From Croceibacterium_A sp965977975 (GTDB lineage: Bacteria > Pseudomonadota > Alphaproteobacteria > Sphingomonadales > Sphingomonadaceae): a stretch of 47,165 nucleotides of DNA. The DNA lies in contig CBHCZH010000007.1 in assembly GCA_965977975.1 (NCBI GenBank), forward strand, positions 1 through 47,165, given 5' to 3'. A program made the position numbers and the translations under genes. The notes beneath the pieces are model-generated. The model saw only the letters and a list, made by a program, of their open reading frames with translations. It searched no databases and was not told the origin of the DNA. Each line of letters opens with the position of its first letter. The first letter of the stretch is position 1. This document shows, one piece after another, positions 27,130 through 37,560 of this stretch.

Positions 27130-28655
27130 CGGAAATCGTCCTGGTTCCCGGTTCGGTTACTTTGGGGCAATGGCGCTCGACCTATCGCGGCGCCAACATC
27201 CGCCTCGCCCCCGGATCGCAAGCCGCAATCGCCGCGAGCGCGGCCGCGGTCGCCCGGATCCTCGATAAGGGGCACCCGGTCTACGGCATCAACACGGGGT
27301 TCGGTAAGCTCGCCAGCGTGCGGATCGACGAGAGCGATCTTGCGCAGCTGCAGCGCAATATCGTCCTCAGTCACGCAGCCGGCACCGGGCCGGCCACCCC
27401 GGCGCCGATCGTCCGGCTAATGATGGCGCTCAAGCTGGCAAGCCTGGCGCAAGGGGCCTCCGGCGTTCAGCCCAGGACCATCGCCATGCTCGAGGCGATG
27501 ATCGGCCGAGACGCAATCCCCATCGTTCCTTCGCAGGGCTCGGTCGGGGCGAGCGGAGACCTCGCCCCGCTTGCGCATATGGCGGCCGCTATGATCGGCG
27601 TCGGCGAGATCGAGTATGGCGGAGAGCGCCTCGGTGCTTCGGAAGGATTGGCGCGCGCGGGGATCGAGCCGCTCGAACTTGGGCCGAAGGAGGGCCTCGC
27701 GCTGCTCAACGGGACGCAGTTTTCCTGCGCCTATGCGCTGGCCGGCCTGTTCGAAGCAGAGCTCGTGTTCCAGTCAGCCCTTGTCACCGGTGCACTTGCG
27801 ACAGAGGCAGCGCGAGGATCGGACACGCCGTTCGACCCTCGCATCCATGCGTTGCGCGGCCATGCAGGCCAGATAGAAGTTGCTGCGGCGCTCCGCGCGC
27901 TGATGGCCGAATCCGCGATACGCGCGTCCCACCTCATGAACGACGCGCGCGTGCAAGATCCTTATTGCCTGCGCTGCCAGCCGCAGGTGATGGGCGCCGT
28001 TCTCGACTTGCTGCGCCAGGCGGCGACGACGTTGGGCACCGAGGCCAATTGCGTTTCCGACAACCCCCTGATTTTCGCGGAAACGGACGAGGCACTATCG
28101 GGAGGTAACTTCCATGCCGAACCGGTGGCTTTCGCGGCTGACATGATCGCGCTCGCCATCTGCGAGATCGGCTCGATCGCGGAGCGCCGCGTTGCGATGC
28201 TGGTCGATCCCGCCCTCTCGGGGCTTCCAGCTTTCCTGACGCCGCGGCCGGGTCTGAATTCCGGTTTCATGATCCCGCAGGTCACCGCTGCTGCCCTGGT
28301 GTCCGAGAACAAGCAGCGCGCGATGCCGGCAAGCGTCGATTCCATTCCGACGTCCGCCAACCAGGAAGATCATGTTTCCATGGCCGCGCATAGCGCGCGC
28401 CGCCTGCTCGACATGGCGGCGAACGCCTCGGCAGTGATCGGGATAGAGCTTCTGGCGGCTGGTCAGGGATGCGACTTCAACGCGCCGCTGACTTCGAGCC
28501 CGGCGCTGGAAGCCGTCCGCGCGTGCCTCAGGCAAGCGGTGCCGATGCTCGACGACGATCGGCACTTCCATCCCGACATCGAAGCAGCAAGCGCTTTGGT
28601 CCGCTCGGGAGCGCTGGCCGTGGCCGCTGGCATGCCCCTTCCCGGCCTAGCATGA
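27126..28655 (+). CDS. hutH: Histidine ammonia-lyase HutH
   Basis: The protein has 509 residues from the ATG in the ATGA overlap at 27126; the same frame is open further upstream only as a shadow of hutI. It deaminates L-histidine to urocanate. The MIO cofactor forms from Ala142-Ser143-Gly144 in GSVGASGDLAPLAH. Also visible are VYGINTGFGKLA, LLNGTQFSCAYAL, QDPYCLRCQPQVMG, DNPLIF and TSANQEDHVSM, all family hallmarks. Length is typical. Translational coupling on both sides ties it to hutI and hutG. Confidence 0.97.
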   Translation: MTEIVLVPGSVTLGQWRSTYRGANIRLAPGSQAAIAASAAAVARILDKGHPVYGINTGFGKLASVRIDESDLAQLQRNIVLSHAAGTGPATPAPIVRLMMALKLASLAQGASGVQPRTIAMLEAMIGRDAIPIVPSQGSVGASGDLAPLAHMAAAMIGVGEIEYGGERLGASEGLARAGIEPLELGPKEGLALLNGTQFSCAYALAGLFEAELVFQSALVTGALATEAARGSDTPFDPRIHALRGHAGQIEVAAALRALMAESAIRASHLMNDARVQDPYCLRCQPQVMGAVLDLLRQAATTLGTEANCVSDNPLIFAETDEALSGGNFHAEPVAFAADMIALAICEIGSIAERRVAMLVDPALSGLPAFLTPRPGLNSGFMIPQVTAAALVSENKQRAMPASVDSIPTSANQEDHVSMAAHSARRLLDMAANASAVIGIELLAAGQGCDFNAPLTSSPALEAVRACLRQAVPMLDDDRHFHPDIEAASALVRSGALAVAAGMPLPGLA

Positions 28656-29470
28656 TGGAGTGGCTAGAGATCAAGCCCGGCGCTGCGCCCCTGGTCGTCG
28701 CGTTCCCGCACACGGGCACCGACATCCCGGAGGAGCTGGTCGACGGCTTCGTTTCGCGCTGGCATGCCCGGCGCGATACCGACTGGTGGGTCGATCGGCT
28801 TTATGCCTTCGCCCAAGAGCTTGGTGCGACGACCGTCCGCACGTCGATCTCGCGCAGCGTGATCGACGTCAACCGCGATCCTGCGGGCATCTCGCTCTAT
28901 CCCGGCCAGGCGACCACCGCGCTTTGCCCGACGACCGATTTCGACGGTGCGCCGCTCTATGCAAGGGCGCTTCCGGACGAGGCAGAGGTCGCCCGGCGCC
29001 GCGAACTCTGGTTCGATCCTTACCATGCCGCGCTCGCTGCGGAGCTGGAACGCCTTCGTTCCGCTTGCGGCCGAGTAGTCCTCTACGATGCGCATTCGAT
29101 CCGCAGCCGCATCCCGCGCTTGTTTGAAGGCGAGCTGCCCCAATTCAACATCGGCACCAATGACGGAGCCACCTGCGATCCGGCGCTTTCGCAAGCCGTG
29201 CAGTCCGTTTGCGCCGCAAGCGGCCTGAGCCACGTGCTCGATGGACGTTTCAAAGGGGGCTGGACGACCCGCCATTACGGAGATCCGGCAAGGAAGGTGC
29301 ATGCCATCCAAATGGAGCTGGCGATCCGCGGCTACCTTCCCGAACCCGCCGAGGTGGCACCCGGAAACTGGCCGCCGACTTTCGATCCCGGATTCGCGGC
29401 CTCGCTCACCACCGTCCTGCATGAAGTGCTCGCCACCTGCCTCGACTTTGCCCGGAAAGGACATCCATGA
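28652..29470 (+). CDS. hutG: N-formylglutamate deformylase HutG
   Basis: The protein has 272 residues starting in the ATGATG that overlaps the hutH stop (28652, or 28655 one codon later). It hydrolyses N-formyl-L-glutamate to glutamate and formate, the last step of the pathway that uses HutF. FGase-family motifs are AFPHTGTDIPEEL, SRSVIDVNRDPAG, VVLYDAHSIRS and FKGGWTTRHYG, with His and Glu residues expected to bind zinc. It is distinct from the arginase-like HutG of four-step pathways. Its stop overlaps hutU in ATGA. Confidence 0.95.
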   Translation: MMEWLEIKPGAAPLVVAFPHTGTDIPEELVDGFVSRWHARRDTDWWVDRLYAFAQELGATTVRTSISRSVIDVNRDPAGISLYPGQATTALCPTTDFDGAPLYARALPDEAEVARRRELWFDPYHAALAAELERLRSACGRVVLYDAHSIRSRIPRLFEGELPQFNIGTNDGATCDPALSQAVQSVCAASGLSHVLDGRFKGGWTTRHYGDPARKVHAIQMELAIRGYLPEPAEVAPGNWPPTFDPGFAASLTTVLHEVLATCLDFARKGHP

Positions 29471-31131
29471 GCCGTCTCGACAACAGCCGCGTCATTCGCC
29501 CGGCGACCGGCACGGAGCTGTCGGCGAAGAGCTGGCTTACCGAAGCGCCGATGCGCATGCTGATGAACAACCTGCATCCCGATGTCGCGGAGCGCCCGGA
29601 GGAACTGGTGGTCTATGGCGGCATCGGGCGGGCCGCGCGCGATTGGGAGAGCTTTGACCGTATCGTCGCGACCCTGAAGCGTCTGGAGGACGATCAGACG
29701 CTGCTCGTCCAGTCCGGCAAGCCGGTCGGCGTATTCCGGACTCATCCTGACGCCCCGCGCGTGCTGATTGCCAATTCGAACCTGGTGCCGAAGTGGGCGA
29801 CCTGGGAGCACTTCAACGAGCTCGATCGCAGGGGTCTGGCTATGTACGGGCAGATGACCGCGGGTTCGTGGATTTACATCGGCACTCAAGGCATCGTCCA
29901 GGGCACTTACGAGACTTTCGTCGAGATGGGGCGTCAGCACTACGGGGGCGACCTTTCCGGCCGCTGGCTGCTGACCGCCGGCCTTGGCGGCATGGGCGGC
30001 GCGCAGCCGCTGGCAGCGGTCATGGCGGGCGCTTCCTGCCTGGCGATCGAGTGTCAGCCGAGCCGCATCGAGATGCGCCTGCGAACCGGCTACCTCGATC
30101 GCGCCGTCGAGACGATCGAGGAGGCGCTTGCAATCATCAGCGAAAGCGTCGCCGCCAAGACGCCCGTTTCGGTCGGGCTGCTCGGCAATGCGGCCGAAAT
30201 CCTGCCGGAGCTCTACTGGCGGGGCGTGCGGCCGGACTTGTTGACGGACCAGACGTCCGCCCACGATCCCGTCAACGGCTACTTGCCGGCCGGCTGGACC
30301 GTCCAGGAATGGATCGACCGGCGGGAACGCGAACCGGAAAGCGTTGCGGCCGCGGCCAAGGCATCGATGGCGGTGCACGTGCGGGCCATGCTGGACTTCC
30401 AGAAGGCCGGCGTCCCCACGGTGGATTACGGCAACAACATTCGCCAGGTCGCCAAGGACGAAGGCGTCGAGAACGCTTTTGACTTTCCCGGCTTCGTGCC
30501 CGCCTACATCCGGCCTCTGTTCTGCCGCGGTATCGGGCCGTTCCGGTGGGTTGCGCTCTCGGGCGATCCCGAGGACATCTACCGCACCGACGCCAAGGTA
30601 AAGGAACTCCTGCCGGACGACGTCCATCTTCACCGCTGGCTCGACATGGCCCGCGAGAAGATCAGGTTTCAGGGATTGCCCGCCCGCATTTGCTGGGTCG
30701 GCTTGGGCGACCGGCATCGGCTGGGCCTCGCGTTCAACGAGATGGTCGCAACCGGCGAGTTGAAGGCACCTGTCGTGATTGGACGCGACCATCTCGACAG
30801 CGGCTCGGTCGCAAGCCCAAACCGGGAGACCGAGGCCATGCGCGATGGAACCGACGCGGTTTCGGACTGGCCGCTGCTCAACGCCTTGCTGAACACCGCC
30901 TCGGGCGCGACTTGGGTATCGCTCCACCATGGCGGCGGTGTCGGCATGGGCTACTCCCAGCACGCCGGCATGGTGATCGTCGCCGACGGGACCGACGCCG
31001 CGGCGAAGCGGCTTGAACGGGTACTCTGGAACGATCCCGCCAGCGGTGTGATGCGCCACGCAGACGCCGGCTATGAGGTCGCCATCGACTGCGCACGCGA
31101 GAAGGGGCTGGACCTACCCAGTCTTGGATAA
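29467..31131 (+). CDS. hutU: Urocanate hydratase HutU
   Basis: This 554-residue enzyme adds water across urocanate to give imidazolonepropionate, step two, with tightly bound NAD+ as electrophile. Conserved segments include LIANSNLVPKWATWE, YGQMTAGSWIYIGTQGI, LTAGLGGMGGAQPLA, TDQTSAHDPVNGYLPAGW and LPARICWVGLGDRHR, with Cys409 at the position of the active-site cysteine. DHLDSGSVASPNRETE and SLHHGGGVGMGYSQHAG follow. Length is standard. It is the last gene of hutIHGU; a 172-bp gap then separates it from a convergent receptor gene. No canonical terminator was recognised in that gap. Confidence 0.97.
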   Translation: MSRLDNSRVIRPATGTELSAKSWLTEAPMRMLMNNLHPDVAERPEELVVYGGIGRAARDWESFDRIVATLKRLEDDQTLLVQSGKPVGVFRTHPDAPRVLIANSNLVPKWATWEHFNELDRRGLAMYGQMTAGSWIYIGTQGIVQGTYETFVEMGRQHYGGDLSGRWLLTAGLGGMGGAQPLAAVMAGASCLAIECQPSRIEMRLRTGYLDRAVETIEEALAIISESVAAKTPVSVGLLGNAAEILPELYWRGVRPDLLTDQTSAHDPVNGYLPAGWTVQEWIDRREREPESVAAAAKASMAVHVRAMLDFQKAGVPTVDYGNNIRQVAKDEGVENAFDFPGFVPAYIRPLFCRGIGPFRWVALSGDPEDIYRTDAKVKELLPDDVHLHRWLDMAREKIRFQGLPARICWVGLGDRHRLGLAFNEMVATGELKAPVVIGRDHLDSGSVASPNRETEAMRDGTDAVSDWPLLNALLNTASGATWVSLHHGGGVGMGYSQHAGMVIVADGTDAAAKRLERVLWNDPASGVMRHADAGYEVAIDCAREKGLDLPSLG

Positions 31132-31303
31132 CGGGATCGGTCGAACGCTCTTTTGGCTGCCGTCTCAGGATCGCTCCGTGCCGCATCGGCGCCATCGCTG
31201 ATGCTGATTTTGGTAACGGAGGAGGGATCCCCCCGGCGCACATTAACCTATTAAAATTGTGGGAATCGTCTCGGAAAGATGTGCGAAATACCCCAGCGAT
31301 ATC

Positions 31304-33559
31304 CTAGAAGTCGACACCTACACGCAGACCATATTCGCGGGGTGCACCGTAGAGTTCGTTATTGAACGACTGACCGGTAACGTACTCCTTGTCGGTCAGG
31401 TTGGTCGCCCAGGCTTCGACGGTCCAATCCCCGGTCCGCAATGTCACCAGCGCGGAAAGCAGCCCGCGTCCCTTCAGGTAGTCGGTTTGCGGGTTGTAGA
31501 ACAAGTTGCTCCACCGCGGCCCGACGTACGCGTAGTTGAGACGCGGCGTGAGCGAGATGTCGTCGTTCACGAACAGCTCGTATTCGACGCCGAGATTGTA
31601 GCTCCACTTGGGCGAGAACAAGTTGGGGCCTCCGCCGGCGGTGCGGATGAACGGCCCGAAATCGAAACAGGCAGGCGGCGGCGGGGCGCCCGGCAAGCCG
31701 CATTGCGGCCCGAACGCTGGGAGAGGCGGTAGTAGCCGGTTGTTGACCAGCGGCGCTTCGTCGAGCTCGGAGTCCACAAAGGCCAAGCCGCCGTCGAGGC
31801 CGAACCCGCCGAACTTAGCCTGGGCCTGGAATTCGATGCCCTTGATCGTCGCACCGCCGATGTTGGCGACCGCGTTCTGCCCGCTCGGAATGTCGCGCGC
31901 GTCGAACTGGAAATCCTTGTAGTCCATGTAGAACGCGCCGATCTGCGTGCGCAGATGGTCTTCGAAGAAGGCCCCTTTCCACCCGAGCTCGTAATCCCAG
32001 ACGGTTTCGGGATCGAATTGCGACAGCGTCGAGTTGTTGCCGCCCGGCTTGTAGCCACGCGCGGCGAAGGCATAGACTAGGTGGTCGTCGTCGATCGTCC
32101 AGTTGAGCGCGGCCTTGCCGGTGAGCCGGCCGTCGGTGTGAGTGCCGCTGGTATCGATGAACAGGCCGTCGGGGCCGAACACGGGCGAGCCGCGCCCGAT
32201 CGTCACGCCGCCGCCGCCGACGCCCTTGAAGTGCGAGTACCTGAGGCCGAGCTGCAGCTCCAGGCTCGAGGTCACATGGTAGCCTGCCTGGCCGAATACG
32301 CCCCAGATCTCCTTGTCCTGCGTAAGCTCGATGTCCGTCGGATCGACGAACGGATTGCCGGCGCGGGACTCGATATCGACGTCTATCTTGTTACGCTGGT
32401 AGTAGCCACCGACGATCCAGTTCAGCGCGCCGGTTGTGGGCGAGATGATGTTGACCTCCTGGCTCCACTGCCGCTCGCGAACGAACTGGTCCCAGGTCTG
32501 GTTGGGGCTGGCTCCTGACGGCGGGACCGTGAAGGCCGCGTCGATGTCGTAAAGATTGTTGATCCGCTTGTTGGTGTAGCCGCTCACCGACCGCAGCACG
32601 GTGCCGCTCGCGAGCTCGTAACGCAGCTCCAGGCTGGAGAGGAACGCCCGCTCGTAGTTGCGCGTCGGCGCGTTGTAGGTGAGCGTTCGGATGTCGGCGC
32701 TCCGAACGGGGGCGAAATCCGTGGTGGGGATCGGCCGATAGGCGTAGCCGCCGGTGTTCTTGTCGACCCATTCGACCTTGGCGGTCGCCTGGAACGCCTC
32801 CGGAGCGAGCAGCACGCCCAGCCGGCCGGCCTTTTCATTCAACCGGTCGGGCTGATTGTTGAACGGGCCGATGTCGTCGAAGAAGCTATCGCGCCGCTTG
32901 AAGGTGCCTGCTGCGCGAACCGCAAGAACGTCGGCGAGCGGGACGTTGACCGCCCCTTCGGCCGTGAACTGGTCGTAGTTGCCGTAGCCGACTTCGGCAT
33001 ATCCCTCGACGCCGCCGAGGCTTGGACTGCGCGTATTGATGAACAGCGCGCCGCCGGTGGAATTGGCGCCGACGAGCGTGCCCTGCGGTCCGCGAAGCAC
33101 TTCCACGCCGGCGATGTCGTAAAAGCTGCTGGTGGTCAGAATCGGGGGCTGAAAGACGCCGTCGATATAAGTGGCGACGCCGTTGGTGACTTGCGGGTTG
33201 CCGCTGGCGATGCCGATGCCGCGGATGTTCACCGACTGGGTCAAGCCCTGGTCGGTGACCGACAGCGACGGCGCGGCGAACTGCAGATCGGCGATGCGTT
33301 CGACCGCCTTGTCGTCGAGCTGGTCGCCGCTCAATGCGGTGGCGGCGATCGGCACGTCCTGGAGGTTGGTCGCCCGGCGCTCCGCAGTGACGATGATCGC
33401 CGCCAGGCCATCCACCTCGCTCGCGTCGGCGGGCACATCCTCGGTGTTCGGCAGCGTGGCGGCATCTTGCGCGCCAGGTTCCTCTGCCTGCGCAAGCGCG
33501 GGCGTCGGTACGGTAAGCGCGAGGATTGCGGCCGAGCCCAGATAGATCGCCTTGGTCAT
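31304..33559 (-). CDS. TonB-dependent receptor, next to glycerol genes
   Basis: This is a 751-residue outer-membrane receptor. The signal peptide MTKAIYLGSAAILALTVPTP ends near ALAQAEE. The TonB-box region IIVTAERRATNLQDVPIAATALSG and plug motif VEVLRGPQGTLVGANSTGG follow; the barrel ends LRVGVDF with the terminal Phe. A GAGAGGG site precedes the ATG. The plug style (RRATNLQDVPIA) belongs to the large sphingomonad receptor group with mostly unknown organic substrates rather than to classical siderophore receptors. A T-rich motif shared with four other promoters lies at 33652-33668. Its position behind glpK and this motif suggest a glycerol-linked substrate; this is inference. Confidence 0.92.
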   Translation of the reverse strand: MTKAIYLGSAAILALTVPTPALAQAEEPGAQDAATLPNTEDVPADASEVDGLAAIIVTAERRATNLQDVPIAATALSGDQLDDKAVERIADLQFAAPSLSVTDQGLTQSVNIRGIGIASGNPQVTNGVATYIDGVFQPPILTTSSFYDIAGVEVLRGPQGTLVGANSTGGALFINTRSPSLGGVEGYAEVGYGNYDQFTAEGAVNVPLADVLAVRAAGTFKRRDSFFDDIGPFNNQPDRLNEKAGRLGVLLAPEAFQATAKVEWVDKNTGGYAYRPIPTTDFAPVRSADIRTLTYNAPTRNYERAFLSSLELRYELASGTVLRSVSGYTNKRINNLYDIDAAFTVPPSGASPNQTWDQFVRERQWSQEVNIISPTTGALNWIVGGYYQRNKIDVDIESRAGNPFVDPTDIELTQDKEIWGVFGQAGYHVTSSLELQLGLRYSHFKGVGGGGVTIGRGSPVFGPDGLFIDTSGTHTDGRLTGKAALNWTIDDDHLVYAFAARGYKPGGNNSTLSQFDPETVWDYELGWKGAFFEDHLRTQIGAFYMDYKDFQFDARDIPSGQNAVANIGGATIKGIEFQAQAKFGGFGLDGGLAFVDSELDEAPLVNNRLLPPLPAFGPQCGLPGAPPPPACFDFGPFIRTAGGGPNLFSPKWSYNLGVEYELFVNDDISLTPRLNYAYVGPRWSNLFYNPQTDYLKGRGLLSALVTLRTGDWTVEAWATNLTDKEYVTGQSFNNELYGAPREYGLRVGVDF

Positions 33560-33651
33560 ATTCCCTCTCCGTGCGCGGCGGATCGGCCGGAGAACGAATC
33601 ATCCGGCCGCCGTCGATCAGTTATGTGAGCCTGCTGTGACGGCCGCGCCGG

Positions 33652-33668
33652 GGCGAAAAAAGTGCCCC
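33652..33668 (-). promoter_or_regulatory. Shared T-rich promoter motif, receptor 2
   Basis: Read towards the gene, GGGGCACTTTTTTCGCC lies about 95-110 bp upstream of the receptor ATG. It is one of five similar elements (also at 36160, 37490, 41708 and 44148), all in the same orientation relative to the gene they precede. It could be a regulator site or part of an extended promoter. Confidence 0.4.
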
Positions 33669-33730
33669 ATTTCGGTTTGTCGCGCGCTGGCGGACGGGAA
33701 TCTCGCGCCGTGGCGACTGAGTCGGCTACA

Positions 33731-35208
<1,478 letters not shown>

Positions 35209-35212
<4 letters not shown>

Positions 35213-36042
35213 TTGCCGTCCTTTTGGTCGTTCGAGATCGCCGTGTCGCAGGCGGGCACTTTCAGCCGGGCAGGAAGGAACGGCCTGATCAGCAGCTGAT
35301 AGGCCGCTCCGCCCAAGACTCCACCGCACAGCGGAGCGGCAATCGGCACCCACCAGTAGTTATGCGGTGCCGGAAGCGCAGCTTCGCCCCAGCCGGCCAT
35401 CCACGCGAAAGTCCTCGGCCCGAGGTCGCGGGCGGGGTTAATCGGCCAGGCCTCGAGATAGCCCGCGGAGGCCCCGATCGCGGCTACCAGCAGGCCGATG
35501 ATGAGGGCTCCCGAGTTGGCCATCGGCGCCTGGGTGTTGTACTCCTCGGTGATAGCGAACACGCCGAACACGAGGATTCCGGTCAGAATGATCTCGTCGA
35601 TGAAGGCATGCGCCACGGTGATGCCTTCACTCGGATGAGTGAAGAACACCCCGGCTGCGCCGCCGTCGGCCCGGCTGAGCCCGTGAAGCGCGTTGTAGCT
35701 GTCGATGATCGGGAAGAACATCTGATAGACCACTGCCGCACCGAGGAAAGCGCCGACGAGTTGCGCGCCCATGTAGATGGGCACCTTGCGCCATGAAAAG
35801 CCTCGAAAGAGCGCCAAAGCCAGGGTTACGGCCGGGTTCGCGTGCGTCCCCGAGACCGCGCCTGTGACATAGATCGCGATCGTGACCGCCAGCCCCCAGG
35901 TGATGCAGACGCCCCAATAGGCGGTCTTGTAGGGGCTCGGATCGTAGAGCGCGTACGTCGCCGCGGCGGAGCAGCCGATGGTGATGATGATCCACATCGC
36001 AACGGCTTCCGAGATCGCCTCGCCAAGCAGCGGATGTCGCAT
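35209..36042 (-). CDS. glpF: Glycerol uptake facilitator GlpF (aquaglyceroporin)
   Basis: The protein has 277 residues from the ATG at 36042, preceded by GGAGGGAGG; the longer frame to 36297 runs into the neighbouring regulator gene. Both pore-forming NPA boxes are present: GTHANPAVT (Asn69-Pro-Ala) and INPARDLGPR. The Asp after the second NPAR is typical of glycerol-conducting members. Six membrane segments fit the MIP fold. It passes glycerol into the cell for GlpK, with which it overlaps in ATGA. The shared T-rich motif lies about 120-135 bp upstream of the ATG. Confidence 0.95.
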
Positions 36043-36159
36043 TCCAGCCTCCCTCCGGTTCCCGGCCCGCCCCGCACGCTTCGGCATTCCACTCGTGGCC
36101 GCCGATACAGCCGCCCGCGAGGGGATCAGCCGCGAGCGCCAGACGGTGAGCGATTGCGC

Positions 36160-36177
36160 GGCGAAAAAAAGGGTCCT
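36160..36177 (-). promoter_or_regulatory. Shared T-rich promoter motif, glpFK
   Basis: Read towards glpF this is GAGGACCCTTTTTTTCGC. It shares GGACCCTTTTT exactly with the element before the alpha/beta hydrolase gene (37490-37505), in the same orientation. It lies in the 203-bp gap between glpF and the GntR-like gene, indicating that glpFK has its own promoter. Confidence 0.4.
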
Positions 36178-36245
36178 CTTTGCGGAAAACCGAGCGTGCC
36201 CGCGGCCGGATCCGGGCGTCGGAAGTCCGCTTCCCTCGCCGAGTT

Positions 36246-37424
36246 CTACCAGCTCGACTTCAGCGCCTCCTGGCAACGCATGTGAGCGTCGGCGCATCCA
36301 TCGTTGCGTTGCGTCGCGACGCCGGCAACGATCCGTTCGCTTTCCTCGAGAAGCACGCTCGCGTGGTTGTGGCGCAGCTCCGAACTCCGCGGGCGGAACC
36401 TTACCACGAACCCGGCGAAGCAGCGCGCGAGCAAGTGCAAAGGGGGATTGTCGGCAATGTCCGAGAGCGCCCGCTGCAGCCTGTACCAGCGCATGCCCAG
36501 CGCGGTCGCATCGGCCTCAGTCTGCATTTGGGAGAGAGCTTCGGCCATGGGTCCGTGGGACGCATCGACGGCCCGCGTCGCCTGGTCGATAAGCGCGATG
36601 TTGATCAGCCGGACCACGCTGTCGCATTCCTCGACCGATACGGAGTGCGTGACGAAGTGCGCATGAGCGACGCGAATGGCGCGCGCCGAGCGGTCCTCGT
36701 TCGCGACGATGCCGCCTGTGCGGCCGCGGCGGAGCCGAAGCACTCCGCCGTCTTCCAGAAGGCGGATAGCCTGAATGACGATCGGCAAGCTTGCGCTGTA
36801 ATGGTCGCACATCGCGTCGAGCGCGCCCGAGCGGTTGCCCCATCTGCCGTTCGCCCAGAATCCCACGTCGCGTTCGATGCGCTGCGCGATAATCTCCGCC
36901 ATGTTGCCGGCGTGCGGCTCGGCCTGACCGCAATGACCGCCGGCGAGCCGCAGCAGAGCGGCCCTTGCAAATTCGGCGGCTTCCCCATGTCGCTGCGACA
37001 GGGCATCGCCCACGAAAGCCAGCGCCTGCGCCGCCTGGTGTCCTGCTTGCGGCCCGGAAATCGCTGCCACGAAGGCGTCGAGTGCGGCTCTGCGGTCGAC
37101 GGCCGCAATCAGCTGGCCGCCGTTCTTCCCGCGCTCGATGCGTAAGCTGCCTCTCGCGGCCAGCGCGCGGGTGGCCTGCCGCACCAGGCGGCGGCTAGCC
37201 GAGAACCGATCGATCAGCTCGCGCTCTGTCCCGAGCCGATCGCCGGGCCGCAGGCCGCTGCGGGCGACGAATTGCTCGATGTCGTCGGCGACCTGGATGC
37301 CGCGCGAGCGGACACGGCAGCTCTCCCCAGCGATTTCCCCAAACAGCAGCCACGATCGCGCTTCGACTTCCGGTTGGCGTCGATAACTGCGGTCCGGCAT
37401 GCGCGTTGCTAGCGCAGTGGCCAT
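36246..37424 (-). CDS. GntR-like regulator with two winged-helix segments
   Basis: The protein has 392 residues from the ATG at 37424, chosen for GGGAG eight bases upstream; ATGs at 37448 and 37445 are alternatives. Two stretches look like GntR winged helices: one near residues 45-105 (VARSGLRPGDRLGTERELI, RLVRQATRALAARGSLRIE, then GKNGGQLI), and another near 175-245 (NMAEIIAQRI, WGNRSGALDAMCDHYSA, LPIVIQAIRLLEDGGVLRLR, RTGGIVA). An alpha-helical C-terminal part (about 250-390) could be an FCD-like ligand domain, though I do not see its full metal-site His pattern. The gene is divergent from the hydrolase gene and upstream of glpFK, so it may be a second local regulator beside GlpR. Duplicated DNA-binding segments in one chain are unusual for GntR proteins. 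Confidence 0.8.
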   Translation of the reverse strand: MATALATRMPDRSYRRQPEVEARSWLLFGEIAGESCRVRSRGIQVADDIEQFVARSGLRPGDRLGTERELIDRFSASRRLVRQATRALAARGSLRIERGKNGGQLIAAVDRRAALDAFVAAISGPQAGHQAAQALAFVGDALSQRHGEAAEFARAALLRLAGGHCGQAEPHAGNMAEIIAQRIERDVGFWANGRWGNRSGALDAMCDHYSASLPIVIQAIRLLEDGGVLRLRRGRTGGIVANEDRSARAIRVAHAHFVTHSVSVEECDSVVRLINIALIDQATRAVDASHGPMAEALSQMQTEADATALGMRWYRLQRALSDIADNPPLHLLARCFAGFVVRFRPRSSELRHNHASVLLEESERIVAGVATQRNDGCADAHMRCQEALKSSW

Positions 37425-37454
37425 GACATCTTCTCCCGCCGGCATCATAGCTGC

Positions 37455-37478
37455 TTTCGCAAACGAAACAAAACGAAA
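37455..37478. promoter_or_regulatory. TTTCG/CGAAA boxes in divergent GntR-hydrolase promoter
   Basis: TTTCG at 37455-37459 faces CGAAA at 37464-37468 with a 4-bp spacer, and a second CGAAA follows at 37474-37478, exactly 10 bp on. The same 10-bp spacing of CGAAA occurs upstream of glpD (41698 and 41708). TTTCG/CGAAA elements are typical of DeoR-family GlpR sites, so GlpR encoded at 39301-40080 is the candidate binder. Confidence 0.45.
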
Positions 37479-37489
37479 AACTAGGAAAG

Positions 37490-37505
37490 CGGACCCTTTT
37501 TATGC
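37490..37505 (+). promoter_or_regulatory. Shared T-rich promoter motif, alpha/beta hydrolase
   Basis: CGGACCCTTTTTATGC lies 56-71 bp upstream of the hydrolase ATG and contains the 11-mer GGACCCTTTTT also found upstream of glpF in the same orientation relative to the gene. Confidence 0.4.
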
Positions 37506-37560
37506 ACAGGTCGATCCGGCACGAGGGACGGAAAGCCAAATCGCGGGAAGGGATGGATCG

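Noticed and set aside
29332..31059. 575-codon minus-strand frame opposite hutU
   Set aside because: Shadow of the highly conserved hutU frame; low-complexity translation with no motif.
31132..31303. Possible terminator in the gap between hutU and the convergent receptor
   Set aside because: A GGGATCCC palindrome is present but the stem is short and no T-tract follows on either strand.
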